DNA from: Helianthus annuus
Taxonomy: Eukaryota; Streptophyta; Magnoliopsida; Asterales; Asteraceae
Assembly: GCF_002127325.2 (NCBI RefSeq)
Contig: NC_035433.2
Location: forward strand, 122,046,088 to 122,110,087
Reading direction: 5' to 3'
Length of the DNA stretch: 64,000 nt
Made by a program: the position numbers and the translations under genes. Positions within the stretch are counted from its first letter, which is position 1; each line of letters begins with the position of its first letter. The notes below the pieces were generated by a model. It did not search any database and had not been told where the DNA came from. It saw only the letters and a list, made by a program, of their open reading frames with translations. Of the stretch, positions 22,646-34,627 are shown one piece after another.

Positions 22646-23530
22646 CTACGACGTCCATTTTTTCTTCACCTCTTCCTTCATCCTCCGATACACCTCTCGT
22701 TCTTCCTCCGGAACCGAGTCGAGATCCAACCTCATTATCCTAAAATCCTCCGCTCGAGCATAGTCGGCTGACACATTTTTCTTATGACTATATTTTTCGG
22801 CAGCAAAGTCTTTAAGCGAACGGAATTCGGAAATTAACTCGTCCATTTTCGAAGACGCCTTCGAGCCGCCACCTCCACCCGAGTCGCCCCCTCCACTCGA
22901 GCCGGCCCCTTTGCGCTTTGTGGCCGCCTCTTTTTTTGCTTTGTCCCTTCCGCCGGGACGTTCGATCTCGTGAACGGGCTCCTCTTCATATTCCGGTTCG
23001 TCGTTTATGTCGATTTGACAACGAGCGGTGGAGCCTCCCGCACTATAACTTCCGGACTCGGAAGTTTTAGTCCGTTTGGCGGTTGCGACCTCATTTGGAA
23101 TCGGCGCCCATTTAGGTTCTTTCTTTAAAATGTTCCATGCTCGGAGGTGCGGGAAAGGAGGATTTTTTGTTTCTCATCTAGCCATCGCAAGGTTAAGAAC
23201 GTCCTCGTCGCTACTCCCACTAGGACGGTTGATGTAAAGTGGGTTATAAATCCCGATAAAATCATTCACGCACTTGTTCATTTTCCGCCACTTGCCCGAA
23301 ACGGATTCGAGATCACGGTAGGGGCCTTCCCCCATAAGGTTATTAAATCTATCCGTACATGCCGACCAAAAATCAGAACCCGTTTGATTGTTTCCTAAAA
23401 TTAAAAAAAAAAATTGCATTAGTAAAACTAAAAAAATAATTCTTTTTAAATTTAAAGTAAAAAAAATTAACTTTCGTTCATACCGACAATCGGGCAATTG
23501 TTATTCATCTTGATTTTACTGACCGGAATT
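22646..23530 (-). pseudogene. PIF/Harbinger ORF1-type (Myb/SANT-like) gene, broken
   Basis: Reads on the minus strand through GNNQTGSDFWSACTDRFN, SVSGKWRKMNKCVNDFIGIY, HLRAWNILKKEPKW, SESGSYSAGGS and IERPGGRDKAKK to a C-terminal coiled coil ending EEVKKKWTS. This is the DNA-binding accessory protein of plant PIF/Harbinger transposons, often mis-annotated as glutathione S-transferase T3-like. Exon 2 is 22646-23394. A GT-AG intron spans 23395-23483, with exon 1 above it holding NNNCPIVG. One in-frame TGA at 23174-23176 interrupts exon 2, and the N-terminal Trp-rich part is missing or has stops. No DDE transposase is nearby, so this is a non-autonomous relic. Confidence 0.8.
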
Positions 23531-24660
23531 TCTGAATACCCACGTCATCAGTATTGCATGATTTAAGTATGCACATTTTAATACCTTGTGAGAATAAGTT
23601 CCAATTCGTCAATATATAAGAATCAAGTTCTCATATAATCTCATACATGTGAATATAATAGTCTTTAAATTCAATTGTGTCAGTTAGATAAACAAAGTCC
23701 ATTGATGTGAGAATTTAGTTCTCAAGGCCATCATCTCACATGACTATTATAAACTTCCGAAACATGTATCATAAATTCAAATCTAATCTCACACCCAACC
23801 TCCATTAAACGTATAGTGTCAAATTACCACTTTTAACACTTTTGTCACTTTTCCATAAAACACGTTACCTTCAATATTTTCTAAAACACGTTAAATACAA
23901 CAAAACAAAGTTTATTTATGTGGTCGCCTCGATTTGAGGTTGACGTTCGTTCTAATGAAGTATACTTTTCAAAAAAGAAAAAAAAATTACTTCAATATTT
24001 TCAAAAAGACGTTACTTTTCTGCATGCCTTACAATTCTTGTAATGCTACAGAATCCTATTATTATAAATTGCTTAAAATTGTCAAAAAGTTAAAAATAGT
24101 ATGGTTGTTATATTTATATCAAAGAAAATGACTCCCAACTCTACCTCCATACATTCCCATCTGTAATATTTCAAATGATATTTTAAGATATACACTAAAG
24201 TTTTTGACGCGAGAGGAAGAAATCACGGGGGCCCATCTTCATCAACCAATCAGATTTTTTTATTTATCTTTTAGTTTTTTAATATAGTTAAAAGATGCGT
24301 TATTAAACACCGTGTAAGTTAGCGATAAAACCCCCTACCCTGCTTATGTGTCGTCTACATAGCGTTTACGTGACGTAATAAAGCCCTTAGGGCTTTAAAC
24401 CACACTCTCTAGCCTAAAGATGCAATAATATTTTAGCATATAATATTTACACGCCTAGTTTGTGTGACCGTGTAACCAATGTCACTGTATATAACCAACA
24501 AATCAATACGTGTTCGGATGTCATGCCAATTTCATTTCACTATATATAACCAATAAATATCACGTAACATATTATTTTCCTTTTCAATTAGAAAAGAAAT
24601 AATAGCAAATCATACAAAAGATAATAAAATGATTGTTTTTAGTGTAACTTTCTTTATATA
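23531..24660. other. AT-rich intergenic stretch, no gene seen
   Basis: No coherent frame or recognisable repeat boundary. A GC-poor run with a short palindromic TAAAGCCCTTAGGGCTTTA near 24380 is the only visible structure. Confidence 0.5.
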
Positions 24661-24664
24661 TTTT

Positions 24665-25344
24665 GCAGGGGTATGCTTTTAAATCCTGTATCTACATGTG
24701 CAACCACGAACAAGCAGCAAGCATGGAAGACCATACTCAGATTAAAATCAATACAACACTTAGCCATTTTCAGACGTTAAGCGCAAGCTTTGTAAACGCA
24801 AGCACGAGAATGCCAACTAAGAATAGTACATTTAGTACAGGGGACAGAGCATGCAGCCAGTCAGGGTACGCCAGGCTGCGATCGTGCAACCAGCACGATG
24901 AGCAATCGTGGGGGAGACCGGAAGTATAAAAGGACGGTGACGTGTAACCAATCAGGTTGCGTCGTTTACTGCTCCATGATCTCCACTCACAGCTAAGGAT
25001 AGACCCGACATCAAGGACGACTCTCAGGCCATGTGGCTCCAATCACCGTGCGCCAGCATCTTGATCCTCTGCACACACTGATGGTCGTGTCAGATGAGAC
25101 AAACGGGATATTCCTTGTTGGAGACGTCTGGTCCAAGGCCGAGTTCTTATTCTCACGCTGGAGGGTGGTTACAAGGAGAACCCCCCACCTCTCCTCCTTG
25201 TAACGAGCTTCACGGTGTTGTTCGTTTTACATGACCGTGATTTAGATCATTCAAGCCATCAGTTGAGGGAAGAAGGAAGATTAACCATTCTTGACGAGAC
25301 TGTTTCAACAAGCTTAACCATTGGGTTAATTTGGTGTTTCTTCA
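24665..25344 (+). repeat. Solo-like Gypsy LTR, relative of the LTR at 47597
   Basis: Shares ordered blocks with 47597-48535: ATCTCCACT, GTGGCTCCAATCA(C/T)(C/G)GTGCGCCAGCA, TTCTCACGC, CTTGTAACGAGC and an end GTTTCTTCA. TATAAAAG lies at 24925-24932. No primer site or gag follows, so it is solo or truncated; the 5' edge is approximate. Confidence 0.7.
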
Positions 25345-25568
25345 ACGTATGAAAAAATTATGTCTGTTTAAAAAATGTGATATATTTTAAAAGATTGTAG
25401 CATATGTTTTAAAATATTTAGTTAGGTAAAATTCTCGTTTTGTACTTTTTATATGTACGATAATATAGTATAGATAATTATACAAATAACATAGTATGCT
25501 ATATGGTATATCACTATGTGTATATTACATGTTTTTTTATCCTAAGTGTATGCAGGGGAGGCTTAGAT

Positions 25569-25805
25569 AAGTGGCGCAACTTTTAAGGGGCCGGGGGTCG
25601 CCCGACTTCCGAACTTTTCGCTCAGTAGTGTTATGTATGTACGTTTTGTATAGAATTTTTGTGTTACGTATGTACGTTTCTTATAGAATTTTTTAGGTAT
25701 ATACGTTTCCGACCCCCCGGTTTTATAAATTTTTTTTATTTATATAGAATTTTTAGGTTCAGTGACTTCCGACCCCCAGGTGGAAATTTTCAAGCTTCAC
25801 CACTG
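25569..25805 (+). mobile_element. hAT-type MITE, 237 bp
   Basis: Ends AAGTGGCGCAAC and CTTCACCACTG (hAT-style CAGTGGCG termini, first base mutated). Perfect 8-bp TSD GCTTAGAT at 25561-25568 and 25806-25813. The interior has CCGAACTTTTCGCTCAGT and repeated GTTTCCGACCCCC, as in the copy at 47063. Confidence 0.9.
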
Positions 25806-25813
25806 GCTTAGAT

Positions 25814-26855
25814 GGTGTGCGTCGAGGACTTCCGCACAGGGCCCGTGATTTCGCAGAGTATATGGTTTTAAAAGAATTCGATATATATATATATATATAT
25901 ATGTTAATTTTTTAAATAGTAAACACATACCAATTTCAAGTAAGCCTCATTTACAAATCATTTTTTTATGGTTTAGACTTTAGAATTTAGCCCACTAGGT
26001 TAATTGACCTCATTACTAATTGAAAACGAAGTCTTAGATAATATAAATTGTGAAGAGTTGATCCACCAATTTGCTATGAAGAATGCAAGGAGGGCTGCAC
26101 GAATTATTGGTTAGCTATTGGTTTATTAGTTATTATGGTATGTAATTTAACTCATTTGAATACTATAATTTTCTCATTTTTCATAATTGCATTGTTTATC
26201 AAATACTACGATTTTATCATTTCCGTAATTGTATTGTTTATCGTTAAGGCATAAGGGCATATTTTTCGAGTTCGAACAAGGTATATGAACTCTCAGAAAT
26301 GCCACTGAATGTATGTAATAATATTTCTCATATACTGTTATGTTTAGACAAGTAATACACTATTTTAAGCTTGCTAATCAAGGTCATTGTATAAGTTCTA
26401 GCGATATGCTTGTTTATTAAATGAACTTTAATTCAGACTTGAGTTTGGCTCCAACTTGTTTAAGCTATAGGCTTGAATGAATTCTTTAACAAGTTCATTT
26501 CAATGAGCCAACTTGAGTGGCTCATGAGTGGCTTCGTTTGTTTCCACCGTTAAAGCCAATGATCTTATCAATGTCACAAAGGATATGTGTGCGCGCACAC
26601 ACGGATTGGGAATAATGTTTTGAAAACCGAATTGGGAACAATAGACATAATGGGTCAGGTTGTGTCTATTTAAACTTTCTTCATTTAAACCAGCCGACTA
26701 TCGGTCGGGCCAATGAACCATACCAGAGTTCAGATTTACTTTCTTTTCTCTTTCCAGAATCTCATAAACTGATTTATTTAGTACTTCAATATTATATTGT
26801 GTTTTTACGTTATTAATTTTTTATTACTATTACAAATTCACACAATATTTATATA
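25814..26855. other. AT-rich intergenic stretch, no gene seen
   Basis: Includes a short (TA)n run near 25880-25902 and no credible coding frame or repeat edge. Confidence 0.5.
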
Positions 26856-27271
26856 TATAGACACTAGGTTATAACCCCGTGTATTACACGGGTTAATAAA
26901 TGTAATTTTATGTACTAAATAATAAAAGAATTTATCTTTAAAACCTCATTTATTACACATTTTAAATAAATGTAACTTTATATATTAAAAGTAAAAAAAA
27001 AAACTATACCTTTAAGAACTCCGAGTATTGTACGGGTTAAGTAAATGTAATTTTATATACCAAATAATAAAAAATATTTTTTTTTAAAAACAATGTGAAT
27101 TACACGGGTTGGATAACTGTAATTTTGTATACTAAATAATAAAAAAAGTTAAAATCTTTAAAATATTTTATATACCAAATAATAAAAAAATTATATCTTT
27201 AAAAACAATGTATATTACACGGGTTGAATAAATATAATTCTATATATCAAAATGAAAATATATATATATAT

Positions 27272-27520
27272 AGAGAAAGTATAATGTACTTCACGCCTTA
27301 ACATACATTAACGTACTTCACAAAATATATAACATGCGTAATTATTTTTTTGACCAAAATAACGTGCGTGATTTGGATCGCATGCGTGATTATGTGGTCC
27401 CATGCGTGATTATGTGGTCCCATGCGTGATTATATGTTCCATGCGTGATTATACTCTTGATCCAACGGTTACCATTGTCTCGTACGTGAAGTATGATAAG
27501 GGCATTTGTACGTTAACCTA

Positions 27521-27524
<4 letters not shown>
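27272..27524. mobile_element. Microsatellite-linked MITE, copy 1
   Basis: Starts GAGAAAGTATAATGTACTTCA, has repeated CATGCGTGATTATGTGGTCC units in the middle and GATCCAACGGTTACCATTGTCTC before the end CGTTAACCTAACCCTA. Flanked by (TA)n on both sides. Related copies at 27566 and 45029. Confidence 0.7.
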
Positions 27525-27565
<41 letters not shown>

Positions 27566-27579
<14 letters not shown>

Positions 27580-27792
27580 TATAATGTACTTCAAGGCTTA
27601 ACCTACATTAACATACATGACAAAAAATATAACGTGCGTTATTATCATAGAACGTGCGTGATTATAGTCCCATGCGTGATTATGTGGTCCCATGCATGAT
27701 TATGTGGTCCCATGCGTGATTATACCCCTGATCCAACGGTTACCATTGTCTCCTACGTGATGTATGATAAGGCTTTTTGTATGTTAACCTTA

Positions 27793-27797
<5 letters not shown>
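27566..27797. mobile_element. Microsatellite-linked MITE, copy 2
   Basis: Same order of motifs as copy 1 (GAAAGTATAATGTACTTCA, CATGCGTGATTATGTGGTCCC, GATCCAACGGTTACCATTGTC). Bordered by (TA)n-(GA)n on the left and (CT)n-(AT)n on the right. Confidence 0.7.
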
Positions 27798-27824
<27 letters not shown>

Positions 27825-28284
27825 CTTAAAAAACCACGTATATAAATATTTAGTAACTATATCATATAAGTAAACTTATATCGTTCATAAATATTAGTTA
27901 ACAAACCGAATCATAACTAATTTTCTTTTAGCCAAACTAAATCTTTATTTATTTATTTATCTAATATAAAAGGATACAATGTAATTTTATTTTACTTAAA
28001 AAATTAAAAAGATAATAAAATTAAATCAACTTATATTTTAAAATGCAAAATAAGAAAACTGAATTTTTCCAAATGTTAAAAGATGAGTCACGGTTTGAAT
28101 TAATAAATTAATTCGAAATGGTGATGGTGAAAGATAAAACTCATATTTTAAAATTAAATAAATACATATATAACTTTTGTTTTAAATTAAATAAATACAT
28201 ATATTAAATAATGAGTTTAAAGAGGACTCACCATATAATGACATGTGTCCTCAATTAAGTTTCTTTTATTATATAGTAAGATAG

Positions 28285-29940
28285 GATAGGGTTATTGTAA
28301 AAGATTATGATTTCACAACTTTTTTAAAACCGGTCCGATGACTAAACCAATAACCGTAGCGATGAATTGTGAAAACATCGGTAAAGCGGATCAAAAGTTT
28401 AGTGATTTAGTGATTACCCTTTCTAAAACTTAGAATGGAGGGATTAGGCCAAAATTCATAGGCCTAACAAGTTCAAAACCCAATCTTTAAGATTAAAAAA
28501 TAAAAGTCTATAATACACCTTAATCATAGCCTTGATTATCTTCTTAATCATATTCATATCCCCTTGTGACTAGAGACAAACTTTTGGTCTATATGACTAA
28601 ATTTTCTAAGCCAAATACTTGATTCTTCCGGGAATCTAGTTTGATAAAAGGCATTTTCTTGAAAGTCGTGATGACACTCATGTGTCAACTATCAACCAAA
28701 GATGCAACATAAGTTGTGCTACGAAGGAAAATGCCACATATTAACCGTGGGTCAAAAGCTTCAATCTACGACACTAGCATGTGTATGTCTATATACCTAC
28801 CTCTTATCACTTATTCATATCGTGTATGTCTAAATAATCAAGATCTAAGTGTGTGCCCAAGGGGTAAAGATTTTGAATTCTTTAATTCAACACTGGTTTT
28901 CGGATGGACGCATGGCATTGATTTAGCGTCCGGAATCGGACATCATCATTGGAGATGGCATCCGGAGGGAGGGTGGTGTGTGATACCATGATACACCGCC
29001 GCAAAGGGGTGTATCACGTGGTGATGGAGGAAAATTGTGATGGTGGTCGCGACATGATGGTTTGTGATGTATGTGTAGGTTTGACTTTGATGTTGAGGCG
29101 TGTGATATTGGTTTTGAAATGTGATAACCATTGCAAGTGTGATGAGTGAATTGTGATGGAATGAAGTGTAAAATGGTGATTGAGTGTGCCTGTGTATACT
29201 TTTACCCTAAAGATGAGCAAATATCTATACTATATTATAATGCATGACAGAGTGGTATTTTAAGATACCTAAAAAATAAGAAATTCTTATCTCTTTATTT
29301 ATAAATACACCTTTAAAATGAGGGGTAAGATTGTCTTTTAAACACTAATTATATTTTAGTCCCCCATCTAATTATACTTAAATTCCTTTGTTTTAACAAA
29401 ATTATAGATAATTAGTTACATTTCCCCCCTCTACAACAAACTTATAATTTATTTACGTATTCTTGTCGTATCTTATAAACTATAATGTTTAAAAAAAATC
29501 CAAAGGTTTTGTGACAACCTACTCATTTTTGTCGACGTTTCGAGAGTTGTCTTGGTCAGTATTGACGTGTGGATTAAAAGGTACAAGTAGATGATGCCTT
29601 AGTGTACAAGTGATTAAAGCCCGACGCAATTAGTCATTATCCCGGAATGTTTAATAACTACTAGATGTCAAGTGATTAAATACCGTCAATTTAATCATCT
29701 CATCACGATTACACTTTAATCCCTCATCTTTAACAAAATTATAGATAATTAATTAGCAGTTACACTTATCTCTTTATAAAAGACTAACTCCCCCCCCCCG
29801 ATTTTTAGACGTTTATAACTTTTTGATTCGTTAAATTTTTTTTCTAAATTACATCATATAAATGAGTATTTTATTCGTTTTAATTTTCCTATAATATTGC
29901 TATAGTTTTTTTAATTAAATTTTTTTTTGATATGTTATAT
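28285..29940. other. Intergenic stretch without a supported gene
   Basis: Small open frames (28716-28991, 28949-29149) show no domain and sit in repeat-like DNA. A short hairpin (TGATACACC ... GGTGTATCA) lies near 28989-29018. ATCTATACTATATTATAA at about 29225 resembles the inverse of the 1.4-kb repeat's end. Confidence 0.45.
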
Positions 29941-29949
29941 TATTAACAG

Positions 29950-30950
29950 TGTGTCTAAGGGTGAGTAATAACTGAATCGTTAACCGAAACCAACAAAAAA
30001 CCGAGTTAATTGAAAACTGATTAAACTAAACCCAAATTAACAAAAAAAAAGGATTATAGACTTTTTTGTACCCTCTTTTAACCAAAATTAATTAAACCGA
30101 ACCATTCATATATTCATACATTTATAGCTTTTATACCTTGAGTTCATACATTTCATATTTATACCCTTATTTTATGTATTTATAACTCCATTTCATATAC
30201 CTATACATCAATTTCATGTATTTATACTTAAATTTCATTTATTTCTAATCAAAAGTTTTAGCCCAAGTTTGGTTTTGGCTATTAATCGAAATTAAATGAA
30301 TATAACTGAATAAACCAAACAGATTAACTGAAAACAGATTTGTTAATAAAATAGACTAATCAATGACCTTGATTTCGGTTGAGGATAATAATCTAACCAA
30401 CTGAACAATGCACATCGTGGCAATGTCCGTGTTTCTCGTAGCATCGCGCGCGCACCTATCGGTTATTAACCAAAACGGGTTATCGGTAAGCATAACTAAA
30501 TCATTAACCTAAACCAAACTGAAACCAGACGAAACCAAACCGAAATCAACCAAAAAGTTAATTAACTGGAAACGGAATTAACCAAAAACCGGTTATCAAT
30601 TTTTTTTTGTAATCTCGTACTGAACCGAATCATTCATATTTTCATATATTTCTAACTTTTATACCTCTAGTTCATATGTTTCATATTTTATATCTTCATT
30701 TCATATATTCATACTTTCACTTGATGTATTTATACTTCAATTTTATATATTATTAAGCAAAAGTGTTAGCCCAAGTTTGGTTTTTGCTATTAATTAAAAT
30801 TGAATGAACCAACCCAAAAACCGTCCATCAAACCGAGTAAACCGAAGTGATTAATCGAAAACCGATTGGTTAATAAAATAGACTAACCGGTGACTTTGGT
30901 TTCGGCTTCGGTTGAGAATAATAACCGAACCAATCAAAGTATGCACATCA
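29950..30950. repeat. Direct duplication of a ~470-bp Asn/Lys-codon-like AT repeat
   Basis: Blocks about 29955-30420 and 30485-30950 share order: AACCGAAACCAACAAAAAACCG-like start, TTCATACATTTATA-type triplet runs, AGCCCAAGTTTGGTTTT and a TTCGGTTGAG(A/G)ATAATAA end followed by GCACATC. Probably a non-autonomous DNA transposon inserted or copied twice. Confidence 0.65.
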
Positions 30951-30992
30951 TAATGAAATAGATTACCCGATTAGTTCTTTTTTATGTATATC

Positions 30993-31105
30993 TATCATAA
31001 TGATGCTACAATAAATATTATCTAAATAAGAAAACTACTAAAAAGAGAATTATCATAATGATGCTACAATAACTATTATCTAAATAAGAAAACTACTAAA
31101 AAGAG
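30993..31105. repeat. 58-bp tandem duplication
   Basis: TATCATAATGATGCTACAAT...AAAACTACTAAAAAGAG occurs twice head to tail, almost identical, so it is recent. Confidence 0.9.
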
Positions 31106-31593
31106 TATCGCAATGCGATGTGTTGCTTTCGCCGCATCATCCGGGCATGATAGTATATTGCTACACGTGTTTGAAGTTATTCTAGAAGAAATTTGAATTT
31201 GCTACATTTAAGTCATGTGAGAGTGTGAGGCTATTAATGTGAGAAAATTTTGCTAGTAGTTAGATTTTTTATTTTTTTATTTTTTTTCCTTGACTAGAAG
31301 GTCACTCAAGGAGGGAATTTGGAAAATTTGAACATCGTCAATTTTGAATTAGCATTCTTTCACACTCTTATAAGTCTATTTTAATTATGAAAATGTATTT
31401 TGATCATAAAATATGATCACTTGGCATCCTTTCACATTGTTATAAGTCTATTTTAATTATAAAAATCATATTTTGGTCACGAAATACGATAGTTTGATAC
31501 AAATTTATTAATTACTTGTTTATTCGAATTAATTGTTAGAATACATGTACTGAAATAGTTAAATGTTACAAATAGTGAAAGCATATATAATAT

Positions 31594-32977
31594 CACTAGG
31601 TTAGAATCTCGTGTATTACATGAGTTGAATAAATGTAATTTTATATACTAAATTAAAACAATTATTCTTTAAAAATCTTGTTTATTACACGGGTTGAACA
31701 AATGTAATTTTATATATTAAATAACAAAAATTATATCTCTAAGAACCTCATGTATTGTACTGAATAAATGTAATTTTATATACCAAATAATAAAAACTCG
31801 TGTATTGTACGGGTTGAATAAATCTAATTATATATACTAAATAATAAAAAAGTTATATCTTTAAAAACACTGTGTATTACACGGGTTAAATAAATGTAAT
31901 TTTGTAACCTTGTATATTACACGGGTTGGATAAATGTAATTTTATAAACTAAATAATAAAAAAATTATATCTTTATAAACCCTGTGTATTATACGGGTTG
32001 AATAAATCTAATTATATATACTAAATCATCATCATCATCATACTCAGTAAATCCCACAAATAGCAAAGCTAATGTAGGGTCTGAGAAGAGTAAGATGTAG
32101 AGGCTGCTTTCAGTAAGACCTCCAACTCGATAGTAGTTTTGCATCAAGCTTTGGACATAAGGCACATAACACTTAGCAATCGGGACAAAGACCGATTAGT
32201 GCATGTTCCCTTTTGTCTTTCTGCTATCAACGCCACCACATGATGATAGTGCATGATTAACTGTCCGCCGCTTTTAACGTTATTTTCACAAATTTAGTGA
32301 AATAACGTTAAAATTAGTGAAATTTCACTTTTGCCCTCCGAGCATCCACACATATATACATTATTAAAAGTTAGAATATATGAAATTAAGTGTACAACAA
32401 AAAAGTCTTTATAAATTTCACGTAGAATTAATTGGAATCCTTTATTAAAAGCAGGTTAGATTATATATGGACTTATACGTGTGAGTAATTGTGATTATTG
32501 AATGGTTGAATTTTGAGGGTTTTGAAATGTCAATTTGATTATGATAGATTATATTTTAGTTTTAAAACTTCTAGAATGATTGAATCAAATAAAAGGATTA
32601 TGATTTGCTAGAAACAAAAAAATAACTGAGTTTTTTTTTTTTCTGATCATTTTGAACATGAGCAAATAGAACGATAGCATCTTAATAAAAAAATAACTAA
32701 TTGCAAATGTGAAACCCAATAATTTTACTTTTGTCCCATTTGAACAGAAAAGATAAGTACAAACTAAATTTAAAAAAAATGCAATATGAAAATAAAAGAT
32801 AGAATAATCGATATTTTTTTTTCATAAAATTTGAGATAAGGGTAAACTAAATAAAAAAGTGTCAATTTTGTAAATAATAATATTAAATATGAAAAGGTAG
32901 GAAATTACAAATGTAGACATCTTCAATGAATGACACGTGTCTAAAATCAGGTTTCTTTTATTATATAGTATAGATTA
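31594..32977 (+). mobile_element. 1.4-kb dispersed repeat, copy B
   Basis: Starts CACTAGGTTAGAATCTCGTG and ends TTTCTTTTATTATATAGTATAGAT. Its 5' 430 bp is a tandem array of ACACGGGTTGAATAAATGTAATTTTATA-type units. A minus-strand retroposon is inserted at about 32023-32340. Confidence 0.6.
32023..32340 (-). mobile_element. Non-LTR retroposon (SINE/LINE-tail type), minus strand
   Basis: Begins with (ATC)n, the inverse of a (GAT)n tail, then matches the plus-strand copy at 37682-38074 along its length, including AGGCTGC(T/C)T, GTAGTTTTGCATCAAGC, GGCACATAACACTTAG and paired TAACGTTATTTTCAC/GTGAAATAACGTTA. Its own TSD is unclear. Confidence 0.7.
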
Positions 32978-33702
32978 GAAAATGGACGGGTACACCATCT
33001 CATCCACATCAATTGATCAAATGATGTCAACAATACTTTCATAATTAGACTTGCGGTTTTACCAATTAAATCGGTCTATTGATCGAACCGATCAGATAAA
33101 TATGCAATAAATTATATACGAAGCATAAAAACGTAAATGAAATTTTTGAAGGTATTTTTTTTAATGGGGTCCAAACCACATACCCAACTCAACCAGCGGG
33201 CCCTATAACTAGTTGAACCATGTATCTGATTGATGAGATAATTGGACGTGGTAAGCATCCCTTTAGCCGAGAAGCCAATGTAAAGTCTTTATTGTGGGTG
33301 GTGTCACGAACGAGCAACAATGCACGATGACATGCATGTTTTGGTGATGGGAGAGTATGGTATGCCAAATGTTTGAAAATCACATTTATTCAGTTCTGTT
33401 TAGTCACATGGCTCCTTGCTACTTGTGTAAATCATTAGGGAGTGTCTCAACAGTTAATTAAAACTGTACCGTACCTTAGAAGTGATTACATTTTACGGTT
33501 CATATTGATCGGAAGTTAAGGCAACTCCCATGATAAATCCATGACATGACAAAACAAAACTAGTGTCGTTAATGGCCTCAATGGGACTCATGTGGCCCTT
33601 TGCTTTCATTGCTCATCTCGTATCCACTCTTATATGACCAAAAATCTCTTTGTATCTGAAGGTAAAACACCAGCTCATATTCGCTTCTTAATCTCATACT
33701 TG
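32978..33702. other. Intergenic stretch, nothing recognised
   Basis: No credible frame; the minus frame at 33189-33383 has no domain. Confidence 0.5.
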
Positions 33703-34627
33703 TAAGAGCATTCACATTAGAGTCTCCATCTCCATTTATATAATTTAATTATAAAACACATTTTTCTCTAAATTATGTTTATGTTTCAAAAGCCTTCCAC
33801 ATTCAACTCTCTATCTATATCACTATCCTACTCACAAACACTTAATTTATTATTCTTTTCTCTTACCTACACACTCATAGTAATATATAGAGAGTTTGAT
33901 ATAAGCCTCTAAATATAGAGATGTACTTTAGTATTTCTATTTTTTTCTCTATTATAAAGATCCCAATGTATGTGTGTTTTTGTTGTTTCCTCTACTTCTT
34001 TCTTTATATTATATAGAATTTATTAATATAGAGGCTCCAATGTGAACGCCATAAATATAGAGATTGTACTTTGTTTTCTAGGGAAAAGATCAAATAGGAA
34101 GTTTAATTTCGCTAAGAAGGATAAGAAGCAATAAGAGGATGACATGTGGCAAAGATAAAAAACATAAGGAGGGACATTTTGGTCAAAACTCACCATCTTC
34201 AAAAAAAACCCAGCATCTGCAATTCATTTCTCTTCCCTGTATACTCAAATCCACCATTTTCAAAACTATAAACTACCACATCACAACCAACACAACCACC
34301 TCCTCCTCCTCCTCCACCACCACCACTACCACCTACGATCGCCACCATCTTGCCGGAAACTAGATCTGAAACCACCACCACCTTCAACCACCTGTCGGGT
34401 TTTTCAGATCTGACACCATCATTCCACCATCCACCGCCACCGCTCCACCGCCACCAGTTTCCCCATGGTGTATCAGAGTTTTTTTTCCGCCCACCGTCGT
34501 TAATCAGAGTTCTTTTGTAAGTTGTGTTATTTTTTATTTTCATGCGTTTTAGTTATGAAACCTCAATTGCGTTTTTCACTTCATTATGTTTTAGTTAGAG
34601 TTCTTTTCATTTTTGTTCTTCTGGATG

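Larger units (their letters stand above)
26863..28284 (+). mobile_element. 1.4-kb dispersed repeat, copy A (class uncertain)
   Basis: Starts ACTAGGTTATAACCCCGTGTATTACACGGG and ends TTTCTTTTATTATATAGTA. The same start and end recur at 31594-32977. The 5' 400 bp is a tandem array of units like GTGTATTACACGGGTTGAA...AAATGTAATTTTATATAC with period about 60-75. Two microsatellite-linked MITEs are inserted. No coding sequence. It could be a non-autonomous Helitron or MULE; the termini do not decide. Confidence 0.6.

Noticed and set aside
28716..29220. Small genes on both strands around 28.7-29.2 kb
   Set aside because: Overlapping short frames without domains; His/Thr- or Val/Met-rich composition reflects GTGAT repeats.
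34199..34543. Minus-strand Gly/Trp-rich frame resembling a glycine-rich protein
   Set aside because: Produced by CCA/TCC triplet repeats inside the Mutator-like element; no signal peptide or conserved end.
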